DNA from: Nesterenkonia muleiensis
GTDB lineage: Bacteria; Actinomycetota; Actinomycetes; Actinomycetales; Micrococcaceae
Direction: 5' to 3'
Length of the DNA stretch: 64,000 nucleotides
NCBI RefSeq assembly: GCF_003600155.1
Contig: NZ_QWLD01000056.1
Location: 124,001-188,000, forward strand
In this document: positions 1-8,218 of the stretch, piece by piece
How the letters are laid out: the number at the start of each line of letters is the position of its first letter
How positions within the stretch are numbered: the stretch's first letter is position 1
Program-made: the position numbers and the translations under genes
Notes under the pieces: generated by a model
Told to the model about the DNA's origin: nothing
Seen by the model: only the letters and a program-made list of their open reading frames with translations
Database searches by the model: none

Positions 1-1
1 C

Positions 2-541
2 GACATCCTGCTCCAGGTGCTCGACGACGGCCGGCTCACCGATGGACAGGGCCGCACCGTCGACTTCCGCAACGTGGTGCTGATCCTGACCTCCAACCTC
101 GGCTCGCAGTTCCTGGTGGACCAGTCGATGGATGAGCGGGCTAAGCGTGAGGCGGTGATGGGCGTGGTCAACGCCAGCTTCAAGCCGGAGTTCCTGAACC
201 GGCTTGACGACACGGTGATGTTCGACCCGCTGTCCATGGAGCAGCTGACCTCTATTGTGGACCTGCAGATCCGTCTGCTGGCTCAGCGGATGTCGGCTCG
301 TCGGCTGACTCTGGAGGTCACCGACGCGGCCAGGGAATGGCTGGCGCTGACCGGCTACGACCCCGCCTACGGTGCCAGGCCGCTGCGCCGGCTGGTGCAG
401 CGTGAGATCGGCGATCAGCTGGCCAAGGCGCTGCTGTCGGGCGAGATCGACGATGGTGATACCGTCCTGGTGGACCGCGATGAGCTCTCCCTGGAGCATG
501 ACTCGGTCCACGGGCTGACGGTGCAGAAGAGGATTGACTGA
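2..541 (+). CDS. clpB: ATP-dependent chaperone ClpB, C-terminal part (cut by window edge)
   Basis: This is the last 179 residues of an AAA+ disaggregase, which with DnaK rescues aggregated proteins in the cytoplasm. The reading frame is open to the window edge, so the start lies upstream. The visible part holds the end of the second AAA+ module: the LQVLDDGRLTDGQGRTVDFR stretch after Walker B, the sensor segment LTSNLGS, the arginine-containing FKPEFLNRLDD segment and the small C-terminal D2 domain ending with GARPLRRLVQREI. The absence of a ClpX-binding IGF/L loop cannot be judged because that region is not included. ClpB is preferred over ClpC from the wording of the D2 motifs. A long hairpin follows the stop codon. 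Confidence 0.9.
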   Translation, partial: DILLQVLDDGRLTDGQGRTVDFRNVVLILTSNLGSQFLVDQSMDERAKREAVMGVVNASFKPEFLNRLDDTVMFDPLSMEQLTSIVDLQIRLLAQRMSARRLTLEVTDAAREWLALTGYDPAYGARPLRRLVQREIGDQLAKALLSGEIDDGDTVLVDRDELSLEHDSVHGLTVQKRID

Positions 542-577
542 GCCAGTCAGGCGGCCTCAGGCGGCTTCAGACGGCTG

Positions 578-643
578 AACTGCGCGGCCTATGAACTTAT
601 GCGCGGGTGATATCGCGCGCACTTGTTCATAGGCCGCGCAGTT
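578..643. terminator. Long perfect hairpin between convergent genes, likely bidirectional terminator
   Basis: Two perfectly complementary 19-bp arms (578-596 and 625-643) enclose a 28-nt loop. Inside the loop a second 6-bp stem forms (TGCGCG at 600-605 with CGCGCA at 616-621). The element lies between the end of clpB and the end of the convergent membrane protein gene, where a bidirectional terminator is expected. There is no clear T-tract on either side, as is common in actinobacteria, so a different role such as a cruciform or a repeat element cannot be excluded. Confidence 0.6.
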
Positions 644-731
644 TGTGTGCGAGGTGCGGGTGGGGCAGGGCGCGGGAGCGTATACGGACACCGACGTGCG
701 GTGCGGGGAAGGCCAGCTCAGATGTTTCTGC

Positions 732-1496
732 TCAGCCTTCGTCGGAGTCGGCGCCCTCTTCGGCGTCAGTCTCGTCCTCGTTCTCCGCAGTGTCCTGATT
801 CCCGCCGTCGTCGTCCTCTTCTTCTCTGGGCTCACGGCCTTCCTCGGTGAGGTCGACGGTGGAATCCTCAGCTGATGTCTCGTCGTCATCCACGGTGGCC
901 AGGAAGTCCCCTCGCAGGCTCCCTCCATCGGCGCGAGAGAGGAAGCAGGAGACCAGGCGGTCGTCCTGGCGGTTCCAGGTGGACTCGGTGGGATGCCACA
1001 GTTCGATCTGCAGCTCGGCCTCGGCAGCTTCGAGAGCGGCGGAGCTGAGCTCGACCTCCTCATGGCACCATTGCTCAGCGGTGGAAGTCACGATGTCATC
1101 GCCGGGGTAGTCGCCGTCGGTGACATTGTCATCCATCTCACGCTGGAGCAGGATCTGGACGTCATAGTTGCGCTCGCAGCGTACAGCGTCGGCTGGGGAG
1201 TCCTCATCGGTGAAGCCGGAGAGGCACCAGCCGGTCTCCCAGTCCTCCGGAGGCACGCCCCGGGCGTGGACGCCGTCGGCAGGCTCTTCAACCCACGTCC
1301 ATTCGGCGGCCTCCTCGGGCTCTTCGCGGAGGCCGAACCACCACAACAGGCCTGCTGTGACAAGTACCACCAGGACTCCGGCGATCAGGAACGGAATAGC
1401 GTTGAGTCGGAAGCCGGTATTGCCTGCTGCTGCCCTGCGAGCCCGCCGTGACAAGGGCTGTGGCGTGTCCTCGCCGGCCTGCGGTGACTCGCTCAT
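732..1496 (-). CDS. Septum-formation-like single-pass membrane protein with acidic tail
   Basis: The 254-residue product has a basic cytoplasmic N-terminus (SRRARRAAAG), one transmembrane segment at about residues 33-52 (IPFLIAGVLVVLVTAGLLWW) and an extracytoplasmic domain with four cysteines (WCLSGF, RCERN, QWCHEE, SCFLS) that could form disulfides. The arrangement resembles the actinobacterial septum-formation family, in which a Cys-rich domain follows one membrane helix. The last 55 residues are almost all Asp, Glu, Gly and Ser and are probably disordered. A purine-rich AGGAGAGG lies about 12 nt before the ATG. The exact biochemical role is unknown. Confidence 0.6.
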   Translation of the reverse strand: MSESPQAGEDTPQPLSRRARRAAAGNTGFRLNAIPFLIAGVLVVLVTAGLLWWFGLREEPEEAAEWTWVEEPADGVHARGVPPEDWETGWCLSGFTDEDSPADAVRCERNYDVQILLQREMDDNVTDGDYPGDDIVTSTAEQWCHEEVELSSAALEAAEAELQIELWHPTESTWNRQDDRLVSCFLSRADGGSLRGDFLATVDDDETSAEDSTVDLTEEGREPREEEDDDGGNQDTAENEDETDAEEGADSDEG

Positions 1497-1587
1497 AGAA
1501 GTGCGGCCCTCTCCTATCGGTGCGACGCTGTGGTGGCACTCATGTTAACCTAGAAGGCACCAACCACTTCATCCAACAGTCAAGCCG

Positions 1588-1605
1588 ACGGTGAATCTTC
1601 ACCGT
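1588..1605. promoter_or_regulatory. Perfect 18-bp palindrome upstream of the DUF3073 gene
   Basis: ACGGTGAATCTTCACCGT reads as two 8-bp arms around a 2-nt centre. It lies 37 bp before the DUF3073 start in the divergent gap between two genes, so it could be an operator acting on either gene. No regulator can be assigned. Confidence 0.45.
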
Positions 1606-1642
1606 GAGGCGGCATCGAGACGACGTTAAGGGGGTCCCGCTC

Positions 1643-1834
1643 ATGGGGCGTGGCCGTCAAAAGGCGAAAGCGACGAAACAGGCGCGGGAGATCAAGTACT
1701 ACACCCCGAGCACTGATCTGTCCGCATTGGAGCGCGAGCTGGCCCAGGCCCGGGGAGAGAACCCGGATCACGGCAGCGACGGCGCCGACGAGGACGAGTA
1801 CCCAGATGATGGGGCAGATGACCACCACCGCTGA
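1643..1834 (+). CDS. DUF3073 family protein
   Basis: A 63-residue protein that begins MGRGRQKAKATKQAREIKYY, the hallmark of the DUF3073 family that is almost universal in Actinobacteria and has no known function. The N-terminal half is strongly basic and the C-terminal half strongly acidic (GADEDEYPDDGADD), which suggests a disordered nucleic-acid or protein partner. The ATG at 1643 is chosen because a purine-rich AAGGGGG lies just upstream and the family always starts with MGRGRQK; an upstream in-frame GTG would add non-family residues. Confidence 0.9.
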   Translation: MGRGRQKAKATKQAREIKYYTPSTDLSALERELAQARGENPDHGSDGADEDEYPDDGADDHHR

Positions 1835-1841
1835 GCGGTAA

Positions 1842-2777
1842 GTGTTCAACCACCAGGCTGAGCAGGCACACCGTGCTGCCCTGCGATCTATAGCGCGCAC
1901 AGTCCAGGAGACTGCTGGGCCACAAGACCCGGGGGTGGCACGGGCCGGGGTCTTGTCCTTACTGCGCTCTGGTTCTGTGCTGTGCGTGACCGGGGCGGGC
2001 ATCTCCACCGACTCCGGCATCCCTGACTACCGGGGTCCGGCCGGTTCGCTGCAGAGGCACCGGCCGATGACGTTTCAGGAGTTCGAGTACGATGCCGCCG
2101 CGCGCCGCCGCTACTGGGCACGCTCCTTTGTGGGCTGGCGGCACCTGGGTGACGCCAAGCCCAACCGGGGGCATGAGATTCTGGCGCACTGGCAGCGCTC
2201 CGGGGTGCTCACAGGGATCGTCACCCAGAACGTCGATGGCCTACATGCTGCCGCTGGGGCCGACACTATCGCCCTGCACGGGGATCTGGTGCGGGTGATC
2301 TGCCTGACCTGTGGGAACGTCGAAGATCGGCATGCGCTGGATATCCGGCTGGAGCAGGCGAACCCCGGATACGCGGAGGCCGCTGCGGTAGCTGCGGAGA
2401 ATGTGAACCCGGACGGCGATGTCACTCTGGAGGACTCCTGGGTGCAGCGCTTCACCCTGGTCGGCTGCCTGGTGTGCGGAGCCGATACCCTCAAGCCCGA
2501 CGTCGTCTACTTCGGTGAGAACGTGCCCGCAGAGCGGAAGGCCGCGGTGGAAGAACTGGTTTCCGCCTCGTCGTCGCTGCTGGTGGTGGGCTCTTCCATG
2601 GCGGTGATGAGCGGGTACTCCATCGCGCTGCGCATGCACCGAGCAGGCAAGCAGATCGCCGTCATCAACGGCGGACCTTCCCGTGCCGATGCCAAAGCCG
2701 CATGGCGGTGGCGCACCCGCATCACCGGAGCTTTGGAATCCCTCAACGCTGAGCTGCAGGCCCCAGCGGTGCCGTGA
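1842..2777 (+). CDS. Sir2 family NAD-dependent protein deacylase
   Basis: Sirtuins remove acyl groups from lysines using NAD. The 311-residue product shows the NAD-binding GAGIS (residues 51-55) followed by DSGIPDYRG, the TQNVDGLH motif, the catalytic His in LHGDL, and two zinc Cys pairs (CLTCG, CLVCG). DVVYFGENVP and VVGSSMAV complete the Rossmann part. The GTG at 1842 is only 7 bp after the DUF3073 stop, so the genes may be cotranscribed; an alternative start further in is possible because the first 35 residues are not conserved. The overall form fits the actinobacterial class of sirtuins near acetyl-CoA synthetase regulators, but no target can be assigned here. Confidence 0.9.
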   Translation: MFNHQAEQAHRAALRSIARTVQETAGPQDPGVARAGVLSLLRSGSVLCVTGAGISTDSGIPDYRGPAGSLQRHRPMTFQEFEYDAAARRRYWARSFVGWRHLGDAKPNRGHEILAHWQRSGVLTGIVTQNVDGLHAAAGADTIALHGDLVRVICLTCGNVEDRHALDIRLEQANPGYAEAAAVAAENVNPDGDVTLEDSWVQRFTLVGCLVCGADTLKPDVVYFGENVPAERKAAVEELVSASSSLLVVGSSMAVMSGYSIALRMHRAGKQIAVINGGPSRADAKAAWRWRTRITGALESLNAELQAPAVP

Positions 2778-2844
2778 CTGGCACGCACGGGCTCCGAGGC
2801 CGAAGACGCGCAGAAACAGTTCAGGCGAAGATTACATCTGTAGG

Positions 2845-2850
2845 TAAGAT
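2845..2850 (+). promoter_or_regulatory. -10 box for leaderless tetR transcript
   Basis: TAAGAT is followed by exactly 7 nt and then the ATG at 2858. No ribosome binding site precedes this ATG. This spacing predicts that transcription begins at the start codon, and it supports 2858 over the in-frame start at 2774. Confidence 0.5.
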
Positions 2851-2857
2851 CACGCCT

Positions 2858-3580
2858 ATGGCCAAATCGACAGCTGTAGGAGGGCGCCCGCGCCAGAGTG
2901 GCATCGTCACTGATGATCCGCGTGATGGGATCCTCACCGCCGCTGCCTCCCTCTTCGCGAAAAAAGGCTTCAGCGCCACCCGGATGAATGAGATTGCAGA
3001 GCTTTCCGGGCTGCGGCAATCCTCTATCTACTATTGGTTTCGCTCCAAAGAGCAGATCCTGCGCACCATCATGGACCAAAACCGGGTCTCACTCATGGCG
3101 GCTCGCGCCTTGGCCGAGCGGAAAGAACCTGCCGCGGACCGGCTTTACATCGTCCTCTATCAGGATGTGGTGCAGATGTGCTCGGCGCCGTTGAACTTCT
3201 ACGACCTCGAAGAGGCGGCCATCGGCCAGCCCGATGTATTCAGCGACTTCACCCGCGACTACCAGGAGCTGGTCGGGAGACTGGAGGCCGTTGTGCGCAG
3301 CGGGTTGGCCTCAGGGGAGTTCATCGACTTTCCTGCCGAACTCTTCGTGCGCAATGCCCTCAGCCTCAACGAGGGCAGTCAGTACCGGTTCCATACGGCG
3401 AGCGGCAATGCCGAAGACATGCACGAATATGCCGACGCCGCTGCTCAGATCTCGGTGCGGGCACTGTTGGCCGATGTGAGCCGGCTGCCCAAGGTGCGGC
3501 AGGCCGCACAGGATGGTGTCGCCGGATTCCGGGCCTACCGGGAGGCTATGCAGCCGACCGGTGGGGATCAGCCGGCCTAG
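2858..3580 (+). CDS. TetR family regulator of the adjacent catabolic island
   Basis: The 240-residue product has a TetR helix-turn-helix at about residues 18-70 (ILTAAASLFAKKGFSATRMNEIAELSG, then SSIYYWFRSKEQIL) and a larger ligand-binding half. It sits upstream of and in the same direction as a glutamine-synthetase-like gene whose promoter region carries two copies of a 19-bp inverted repeat, and a third copy occurs 5.7 kb further on. The simplest reading is that this protein binds those sites and senses a substrate or intermediate of the pathway. The assignment of regulator to sites is inference. The start at 2858 is favoured by a -10 box 7 nt upstream. Confidence 0.88.
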   Translation: MAKSTAVGGRPRQSGIVTDDPRDGILTAAASLFAKKGFSATRMNEIAELSGLRQSSIYYWFRSKEQILRTIMDQNRVSLMAARALAERKEPAADRLYIVLYQDVVQMCSAPLNFYDLEEAAIGQPDVFSDFTRDYQELVGRLEAVVRSGLASGEFIDFPAELFVRNALSLNEGSQYRFHTASGNAEDMHEYADAAAQISVRALLADVSRLPKVRQAAQDGVAGFRAYREAMQPTGGDQPA

Positions 3581-3665
3581 GCAAGCCCGGCTTTCGCCCA
3601 GACAACTCCGCAGGAGACCCTCTGCCGAGCGCTCGCGCCGGATGCCTGAAACTTTCGCGTAACGA

Positions 3666-3684
3666 TATCGATACTGTATCGAAA
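3666..3684. promoter_or_regulatory. Putative TetR operator O1
   Basis: TATCGATACTGTATCGAAA contains a perfect 15-bp palindrome (TCGATAC-T-GTATCGA). Read on the reverse strand it matches operator O2 at 15 of 19 positions. It lies 56-74 bp before the GTG of the glutamine-synthetase-like gene in an AT-richer gap. Confidence 0.6.
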
Positions 3685-3700
3685 TACCCGTCTTCTAATG

Positions 3701-3719
3701 TTTCGATACATAGTCGAAA
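3701..3719. promoter_or_regulatory. Putative TetR operator O2
   Basis: TTTCGATACATAGTCGAAA, flanked by G and C, has 7-bp inverted arms (GTTTCGA and TCGAAAC) spaced by 7 nt. It is 21 bp before the GTG of the ligase gene and shares its pattern with O1 and with the site at 9402. Confidence 0.6.
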
Positions 3720-3739
3720 CCTAAGAAAGAAGGGCAATA

Positions 3740-5095
3740 GTGGCCTCTGACAACTCCCAGGCAGCAGCTCTAGGGCACAAGCTGAAAGACCAAGGTGTGC
3801 GGTTCGCGCTCGCTGGATACACCGACCTCCACGGCAACCTCAAAGGCAAGATGGTGCCCATCGATCATTTCGTGGATATGGCCAACGGTTCAGAGCTGTT
3901 CACCGGTGCTGCCCTGGACGGACTGCCCCAGGACGTCAGCGATGAGGAGCTTTCCGCCCGCCCGGACCTCAGCCGCGGCGTGGTGCTGCCCTACCGGCCC
4001 GACGTCGCTCTCTTCCTCTCCAACCTGTATGTGGCCGGTGAGGAGTTCGAAGCCTCCACCCGAAATATCCTCGGCCGGCAGACCCAGGCTGCCGCCGAGA
4101 TGGGCTACACCTTCAACCTCGGTGTCGAGGCGGAGTTCTTCGTATTCCAGGACGGTGAGGACGGTCCGGAGAACATCAGCGATCGGGACAACTTGGACAA
4201 GCCCTGCTATGCGGTGCCCAGCCTGTTCGACAATATGGCGTGGATCCAGGAGTTGGTGGACCATATGAATACGCTGGGCTGGGATGTTTACTCCTTCGAC
4301 CACGAGGACGCCCAGAGCCAGTTCGAGATCGACTTCGCCTATGCCGACGGTATGACTACCGCTGACCGCATGGTCATTTTCCGCGATATGGCCAATGCAG
4401 TGGCCCGTAAACACGGTGCCTACGCCAGCTTCATGCCCAAACCGTTTGCCGACCGGACCGGCTCCGGGGCTCACTTCAACATGTCCCTGGCTGATGTTGA
4501 CACTGGGCAGAACCTGTTTGACTCTGATGAGGACCCCCGCGAGGCGGGCCTCAGCGAGATGGGTTACCACTTCGCCGCTGGCATCGTGCGCCACGCCGCC
4601 GCCATCTGCGCTGTCATCGCGCCGACGGTCAACAGCTATAAGCGACTGGTCCGTCAGGGCAGCATGTCCGGATCCACCTGGGCGCCGATCTTTGCCAGCT
4701 GTGGTAACAACAACCGCACCAATATGCTGCGCATCCCTTTGGGCGGCGGGCGTGTCGAGTGCCGCGCGGTGGACTCCTCCGCCAACCCGCATCTGGCAGC
4801 GGCCCTGCTGCTGGCCGCCGGGCTGGCAGGTATCCGGGAGAAGGCCGAGCTGGAGCACTTCCATACCGAGAACCTCTACGAGGTGGACCCCAAGGATTAC
4901 GCCAAGCGAGGCTTGGAACTGCTGCCGCGCACGCTCGACGATGCTATCGATGCCTTTGAGGCCGATCCTTTCGTCCAGGAGATTTGCGGGGAGGCCTTTA
5001 CGAGGTCCTTTATCGAGTACAAGCGTGCTGAGTGGGAGTCCTACGCCACCGCCGTCACCGACTGGGAGCGTGACCGGTACCTGAAGTTCTATTGA
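3740..5095 (+). CDS. Glutamine-synthetase-like ligase (type III / gamma-glutamylamide synthetase family)
   Basis: The 451-residue product belongs to the glutamine synthetase fold: beta-grasp N-terminal part (DLHGNLKGKMVP) and catalytic part with metal and substrate residues in GVEAEFFVF, QSQFEIDF, GSGAHFNMSL, NSYKRL, NNRTNMLRIP and ECRAVDSSANPH. It resembles the type III glutamate-ammonia ligase group, which includes gamma-glutamylmethylamide synthetase and amine-activating enzymes (for example IpuC and the aniline glutamylating enzymes). Located first in a catabolic cluster, it more probably joins glutamate to an amine substrate than makes glutamine, but that is inference. The GTG start at 3740 follows AAGAAAGAAGGG. 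It is probably the first gene of a unit running to 9312. Confidence 0.85.
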   Translation: MASDNSQAAALGHKLKDQGVRFALAGYTDLHGNLKGKMVPIDHFVDMANGSELFTGAALDGLPQDVSDEELSARPDLSRGVVLPYRPDVALFLSNLYVAGEEFEASTRNILGRQTQAAAEMGYTFNLGVEAEFFVFQDGEDGPENISDRDNLDKPCYAVPSLFDNMAWIQELVDHMNTLGWDVYSFDHEDAQSQFEIDFAYADGMTTADRMVIFRDMANAVARKHGAYASFMPKPFADRTGSGAHFNMSLADVDTGQNLFDSDEDPREAGLSEMGYHFAAGIVRHAAAICAVIAPTVNSYKRLVRQGSMSGSTWAPIFASCGNNNRTNMLRIPLGGGRVECRAVDSSANPHLAAALLLAAGLAGIREKAELEHFHTENLYEVDPKDYAKRGLELLPRTLDDAIDAFEADPFVQEICGEAFTRSFIEYKRAEWESYATAVTDWERDRYLKFY

Positions 5096-5179
5096 GCCCG
5101 CATTCTGCTGAGCCGAACCGTGCATGCCAGCTGACCGCCAGCCCCCTCGACACTAAGAGCCACTGCAGGAGAGCACCTG

Positions 5180-6202
5180 ATGACCAGCCTGAAGTCCCTA
5201 ACACTCGAGGAGTTCCCCCTCGAGTCCTCAGCGGTGCTCCCGGGGGTAACGGGGCGCGGTGCGCAGGTGTGCTACCGGACCTATGGGCAGCTTTCCGGGG
5301 CCGGGGACAACTGCGTGCTGCTGTTCACCTACTACACCGGCACCGATCTCAGCTACACCCCCTGGATGGGTCGGGACCGCCCGTTGGATCCGGACCGGCA
5401 CTTCATCGTGGTGATCAACCACTTCGGCGGCGGGGTCTCTTCCTCCCCCTCGACCACCGGTGCGCTGGTTCCCGGTCAATTTCCCCAGGTCAGCATCGGG
5501 GACAACGCGCGGGCCGCGAAACTGGTGCTCGACAGGCTCCGGGTGACCCGAGTGGTGCTGGTCGCCGGATGGTCCATAGGCGGTATGCAGTCACTGGAGT
5601 ACGCCGCCCAGAATCCCGAGCAGGTGGGTGCGGTGCTGGCCCTCTGCTCAGCGGCCCGCTGTGCGGAGAACAACCAGGTGTTCCTGGATTCCGTCAGCGC
5701 GGCCTTGCAGGCTGACCCGAGTTACGCGGTTGCTGATCCCCAGCGTCCGCCCCTGGATGGTCTGGACGCCTTCGGCCGTGTCTACGCCGGCTGGGCCTAT
5801 TGTGAAGCGTTCTACGCCGAGGGCCACTACCGGGAGTTCGGATATGACAGCCCTCAGAATGTGCTGGCCGGTTGGGGCAAGGAGCATCAGGAGCACAGCG
5901 CCTATGACCTGATGGCCAGTCTGCAGATGTGGCGCAGAGCGGATCTGGGTGCCTCCCGCGGTGGGCTGGAGGCGGGCCTGGGTGCTGTTGTTGCCCCCAC
6001 CATTCTGATGCCCTCGACCTCTGATGCCTACTTCACCTTGGGGGAGAACCGCGCGGAGGTGGAGCACCTGCCCCATGGGCGGCTTTGGGAGCTGGATTCC
6101 CCGCTGGGGCACGTGGCCGGCCGTCCTGGCATCCGGGCCGCGGAGCAGCAGCAGGTGGACCGAGCTCTGGAGGGGCTGCTGGAGGAATCGGCCACCGAGT
6201 AA
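5180..6202 (+). CDS. MetX-like alpha/beta-fold hydrolase or acyltransferase
   Basis: The 340-residue protein has the homoserine O-acetyltransferase style of the alpha/beta hydrolase fold: an early strand-turn VINHFGGG, the nucleophile elbow GWSIGGMQSLEYA, and a C-terminal SPLGHVAGRPG carrying the catalytic His. In true MetX the elbow is usually G(W/F)SMGGM, so the motif is close but not identical. No methionine genes are nearby; the setting, 84 bp after the ligase and before two dehydrogenases, suggests a hydrolase or acyl transferase of the catabolic route. A GCAGGAGAGC ribosome binding site precedes the ATG. The substrate is unknown. Confidence 0.75.
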   Translation: MTSLKSLTLEEFPLESSAVLPGVTGRGAQVCYRTYGQLSGAGDNCVLLFTYYTGTDLSYTPWMGRDRPLDPDRHFIVVINHFGGGVSSSPSTTGALVPGQFPQVSIGDNARAAKLVLDRLRVTRVVLVAGWSIGGMQSLEYAAQNPEQVGAVLALCSAARCAENNQVFLDSVSAALQADPSYAVADPQRPPLDGLDAFGRVYAGWAYCEAFYAEGHYREFGYDSPQNVLAGWGKEHQEHSAYDLMASLQMWRRADLGASRGGLEAGLGAVVAPTILMPSTSDAYFTLGENRAEVEHLPHGRLWELDSPLGHVAGRPGIRAAEQQQVDRALEGLLEESATE

Positions 6203-6240
6203 GCATTGTCTGTGAAAGCGTGAGAGAGGAAGAAGAGCAT

Positions 6241-7275
6241 ATGTCGCTCAATATTGTTGTCGCCGGCCTACCCAAAGCCGTGCAGGGCGCCGCCGACCCC
6301 GATGAGGGCATCTGGCTCACCGAGGAGCAGAAACTGCGGATCACCGCGGTGGATGACGATGTCTGGCTGGAGCATATTCCCGTCTCGGAGCTGCATTCCG
6401 GCCGGGGGCCACAGCGGCCCCCCCATGCCATTATGGTGGAGACTTCCGGCTCGAAGAAGGGCATCGAAGGTGAGCAAGGCATCCTGAGGAGGACCGGCCT
6501 GGAGCGGCTGTTCAACCCGGAGCTGAAGTTGCTGCAGTCTATGAGCGCCGGAGCTGAGCACCTGGTCAACATCATGCCCGAGGGCGTGGCGCTGGCCAAT
6601 GCCGGCGGTGTGGCTGCCAACGCGATCGCCGAAACCGTCATCGCCGGCATCCTGGCTGATGCCAAAATGCTCAAGCAGCGCTGGGCCAATCAGGAAGCCA
6701 AGCAGTGGAAAGAGCTTCCGGCTCGTGAGGTGGACGGTTCGGTGATGTCCATCTTGGGCACCGGCAACATCGGCACCAGCACGGCCCGGATCGCGAAGGC
6801 ACTGGGGCTCCGCACCATCGGAGTGAACCGCCGGGGCAACAAGGTTGACGGCTTCGATGAGATCCGCACCACAGATCAGTTGCACTCCGCCCTCGCTGAA
6901 TCCGACTATTTCCTCATCGCCGCACCCCTGACCCCACAGACTGAAGGATTGGTCGACGTCCAGGCGTTGGACGCGATGAAGCCCGGAGGCTGGGTGGCCA
7001 ATGTCTCCCGCGGTGCCATCCACGATTCGGCTGCTTTGGTGAACGCCCTGCACCGCGGCCACCTGCGGGGAGCGCTTATCGACTGCCATGTCCAGGAGCC
7101 GCTGCCCGCCGATGACCCGTTGTGGGCTGCCCCCGGTGCCCAGTTGTTTCCTCATGACTCCCACGCCTCCCAGCTGCTGGGGGACCGGCAGGTGAACGTC
7201 TTCGTAGACAACCTCAGCCGCCTGGTGGCCGGCCGCGATTTCCGCAACGTCGTCGACCTGACCCGTGGGTACTGA
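6241..7275 (+). CDS. D-isomer-specific 2-hydroxyacid dehydrogenase family protein
   Basis: The 344-residue product has the two-domain architecture of NAD-dependent 2-hydroxyacid dehydrogenases, with the coenzyme fold beginning at MSILGTGNIGTSTARIAKAL, the Arg in NVSRGAIHD and a C-terminal HDSHASQL where the usual catalytic His stands. The normal Glu of the triad is not obvious; HVQEPLP may provide it. The ATG at 6241 is preceded by GAGAGAGGAAGAAG. It lies 38 bp after the MetX-like gene and 37 bp before another dehydrogenase, in the same direction, so it is very likely part of the operon. The oxidised or reduced substrate cannot be read from sequence. Confidence 0.8.
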   Translation: MSLNIVVAGLPKAVQGAADPDEGIWLTEEQKLRITAVDDDVWLEHIPVSELHSGRGPQRPPHAIMVETSGSKKGIEGEQGILRRTGLERLFNPELKLLQSMSAGAEHLVNIMPEGVALANAGGVAANAIAETVIAGILADAKMLKQRWANQEAKQWKELPAREVDGSVMSILGTGNIGTSTARIAKALGLRTIGVNRRGNKVDGFDEIRTTDQLHSALAESDYFLIAAPLTPQTEGLVDVQALDAMKPGGWVANVSRGAIHDSAALVNALHRGHLRGALIDCHVQEPLPADDPLWAAPGAQLFPHDSHASQLLGDRQVNVFVDNLSRLVAGRDFRNVVDLTRGY

Positions 7276-7312
7276 CCCGACCGACTCGCAGAATTAAAGG
7301 AGAGCACAGACT

Positions 7313-8218
7313 ATGAAAATCGGTTTCATCGGCCTTGGCGTCATGGGAAAGCCCATGGCCGGTCACCTGGTGGACGCTGGGCATGAGGTCATCGCCTACA
7401 ACCGCTCCCGCTCCAAAGTGGAGGAGTTGGCAGCAAAAGGTGCCATTCCCGCCGCCACGTTGGCCGATGCCGGGCAGGCGGAGGCGGTTATCACTATGTT
7501 GCCCGACTCCTCGGATGTGGAGGCGGTGCTCTTCGGCGAGGACGGGCTGGTCTCGGTGATGAAGCCCGGGACCCTAGTCATCGACTGCTCCACTATCTCT
7601 CCGGAGACTACCGCCTCTATCGGCGCGCGACTGAGGGAGTCCCAGATTCAGTTCGTGGACGCTCCGGTCAGCGGGGGCGAGGTCGGCGCGGTCTCTGGCA
7701 AGCTGGCCATCATGATGGGCGGGGAGGATGCCGCTATCGCCAAAGCTCAGGAGGTCTTGGGAGTCTTCGCCGCAGTCATGGCGCATGTGGGTCCGGTCAG
7801 CGCGGGGCAGTTGGTCAAGGCCGCCAACCAGATGCTGGTGGCAGGAAATATTGCCCTTGTCGGTGAAGCACTGGCCCTGCTGCAGCGTACCGGAGTGGAT
7901 GTACCCTCCGCGCTGGAGGTCCTCAACGGCGGGCTAGCCGCCAGCCGCGTGTTGGAGGTCAAGGCACCCAAGATGCTGGAGCGTGACTTTGCCCCAGGTT
8001 TTCGCCTTGACCTGCATCACAAGGACCTGATGATCGCCTTAGCCGCAGCCGAGCAGGCGAAGATTGCGGTACCGCTGACCGGCATCATCACCCAGCTGGT
8101 GAACGCTCTGCGTTCCGCCGGGGAGGGCGGAGAGGATCACGGCGCCCTGATCAAAGCCATTGAGCGGCTCTCCGGTGCGGAGGCTCCGGCGGCTCCCGTT
8201 GAGGAAGGGAACGCCTGA
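7313..8218 (+). CDS. NAD(P)-dependent beta-hydroxyacid dehydrogenase (HIBADH/GarR family)
   Basis: The 301-residue product begins with the Rossmann motif IGFIGLGVMGKPMAGHL, has the substrate-binding DAPVSGGEVGA segment and the catalytic lysine in GQLVKAANQML. This is the pattern of 3-hydroxyisobutyrate dehydrogenases, tartronate semialdehyde reductases and related enzymes that interconvert a beta-hydroxyacid and its semialdehyde. AAAGGAGAG precedes the ATG. The stop TGA overlaps the ATG of the following monooxygenase (ATG shares the A), which implies translational coupling. Its specific substrate in this cluster is unknown. Confidence 0.88.
   Translation: MKIGFIGLGVMGKPMAGHLVDAGHEVIAYNRSRSKVEELAAKGAIPAATLADAGQAEAVITMLPDSSDVEAVLFGEDGLVSVMKPGTLVIDCSTISPETTASIGARLRESQIQFVDAPVSGGEVGAVSGKLAIMMGGEDAAIAKAQEVLGVFAAVMAHVGPVSAGQLVKAANQMLVAGNIALVGEALALLQRTGVDVPSALEVLNGGLAASRVLEVKAPKMLERDFAPGFRLDLHHKDLMIALAAAEQAKIAVPLTGIITQLVNALRSAGEGGEDHGALIKAIERLSGAEAPAAPVEEGNA

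Noticed and set aside
3890-5125. 411-codon minus-strand frame over the ligase gene
   Set aside because: It is antisense to a gene with complete glutamine-synthetase motifs and has no recognisable domain.
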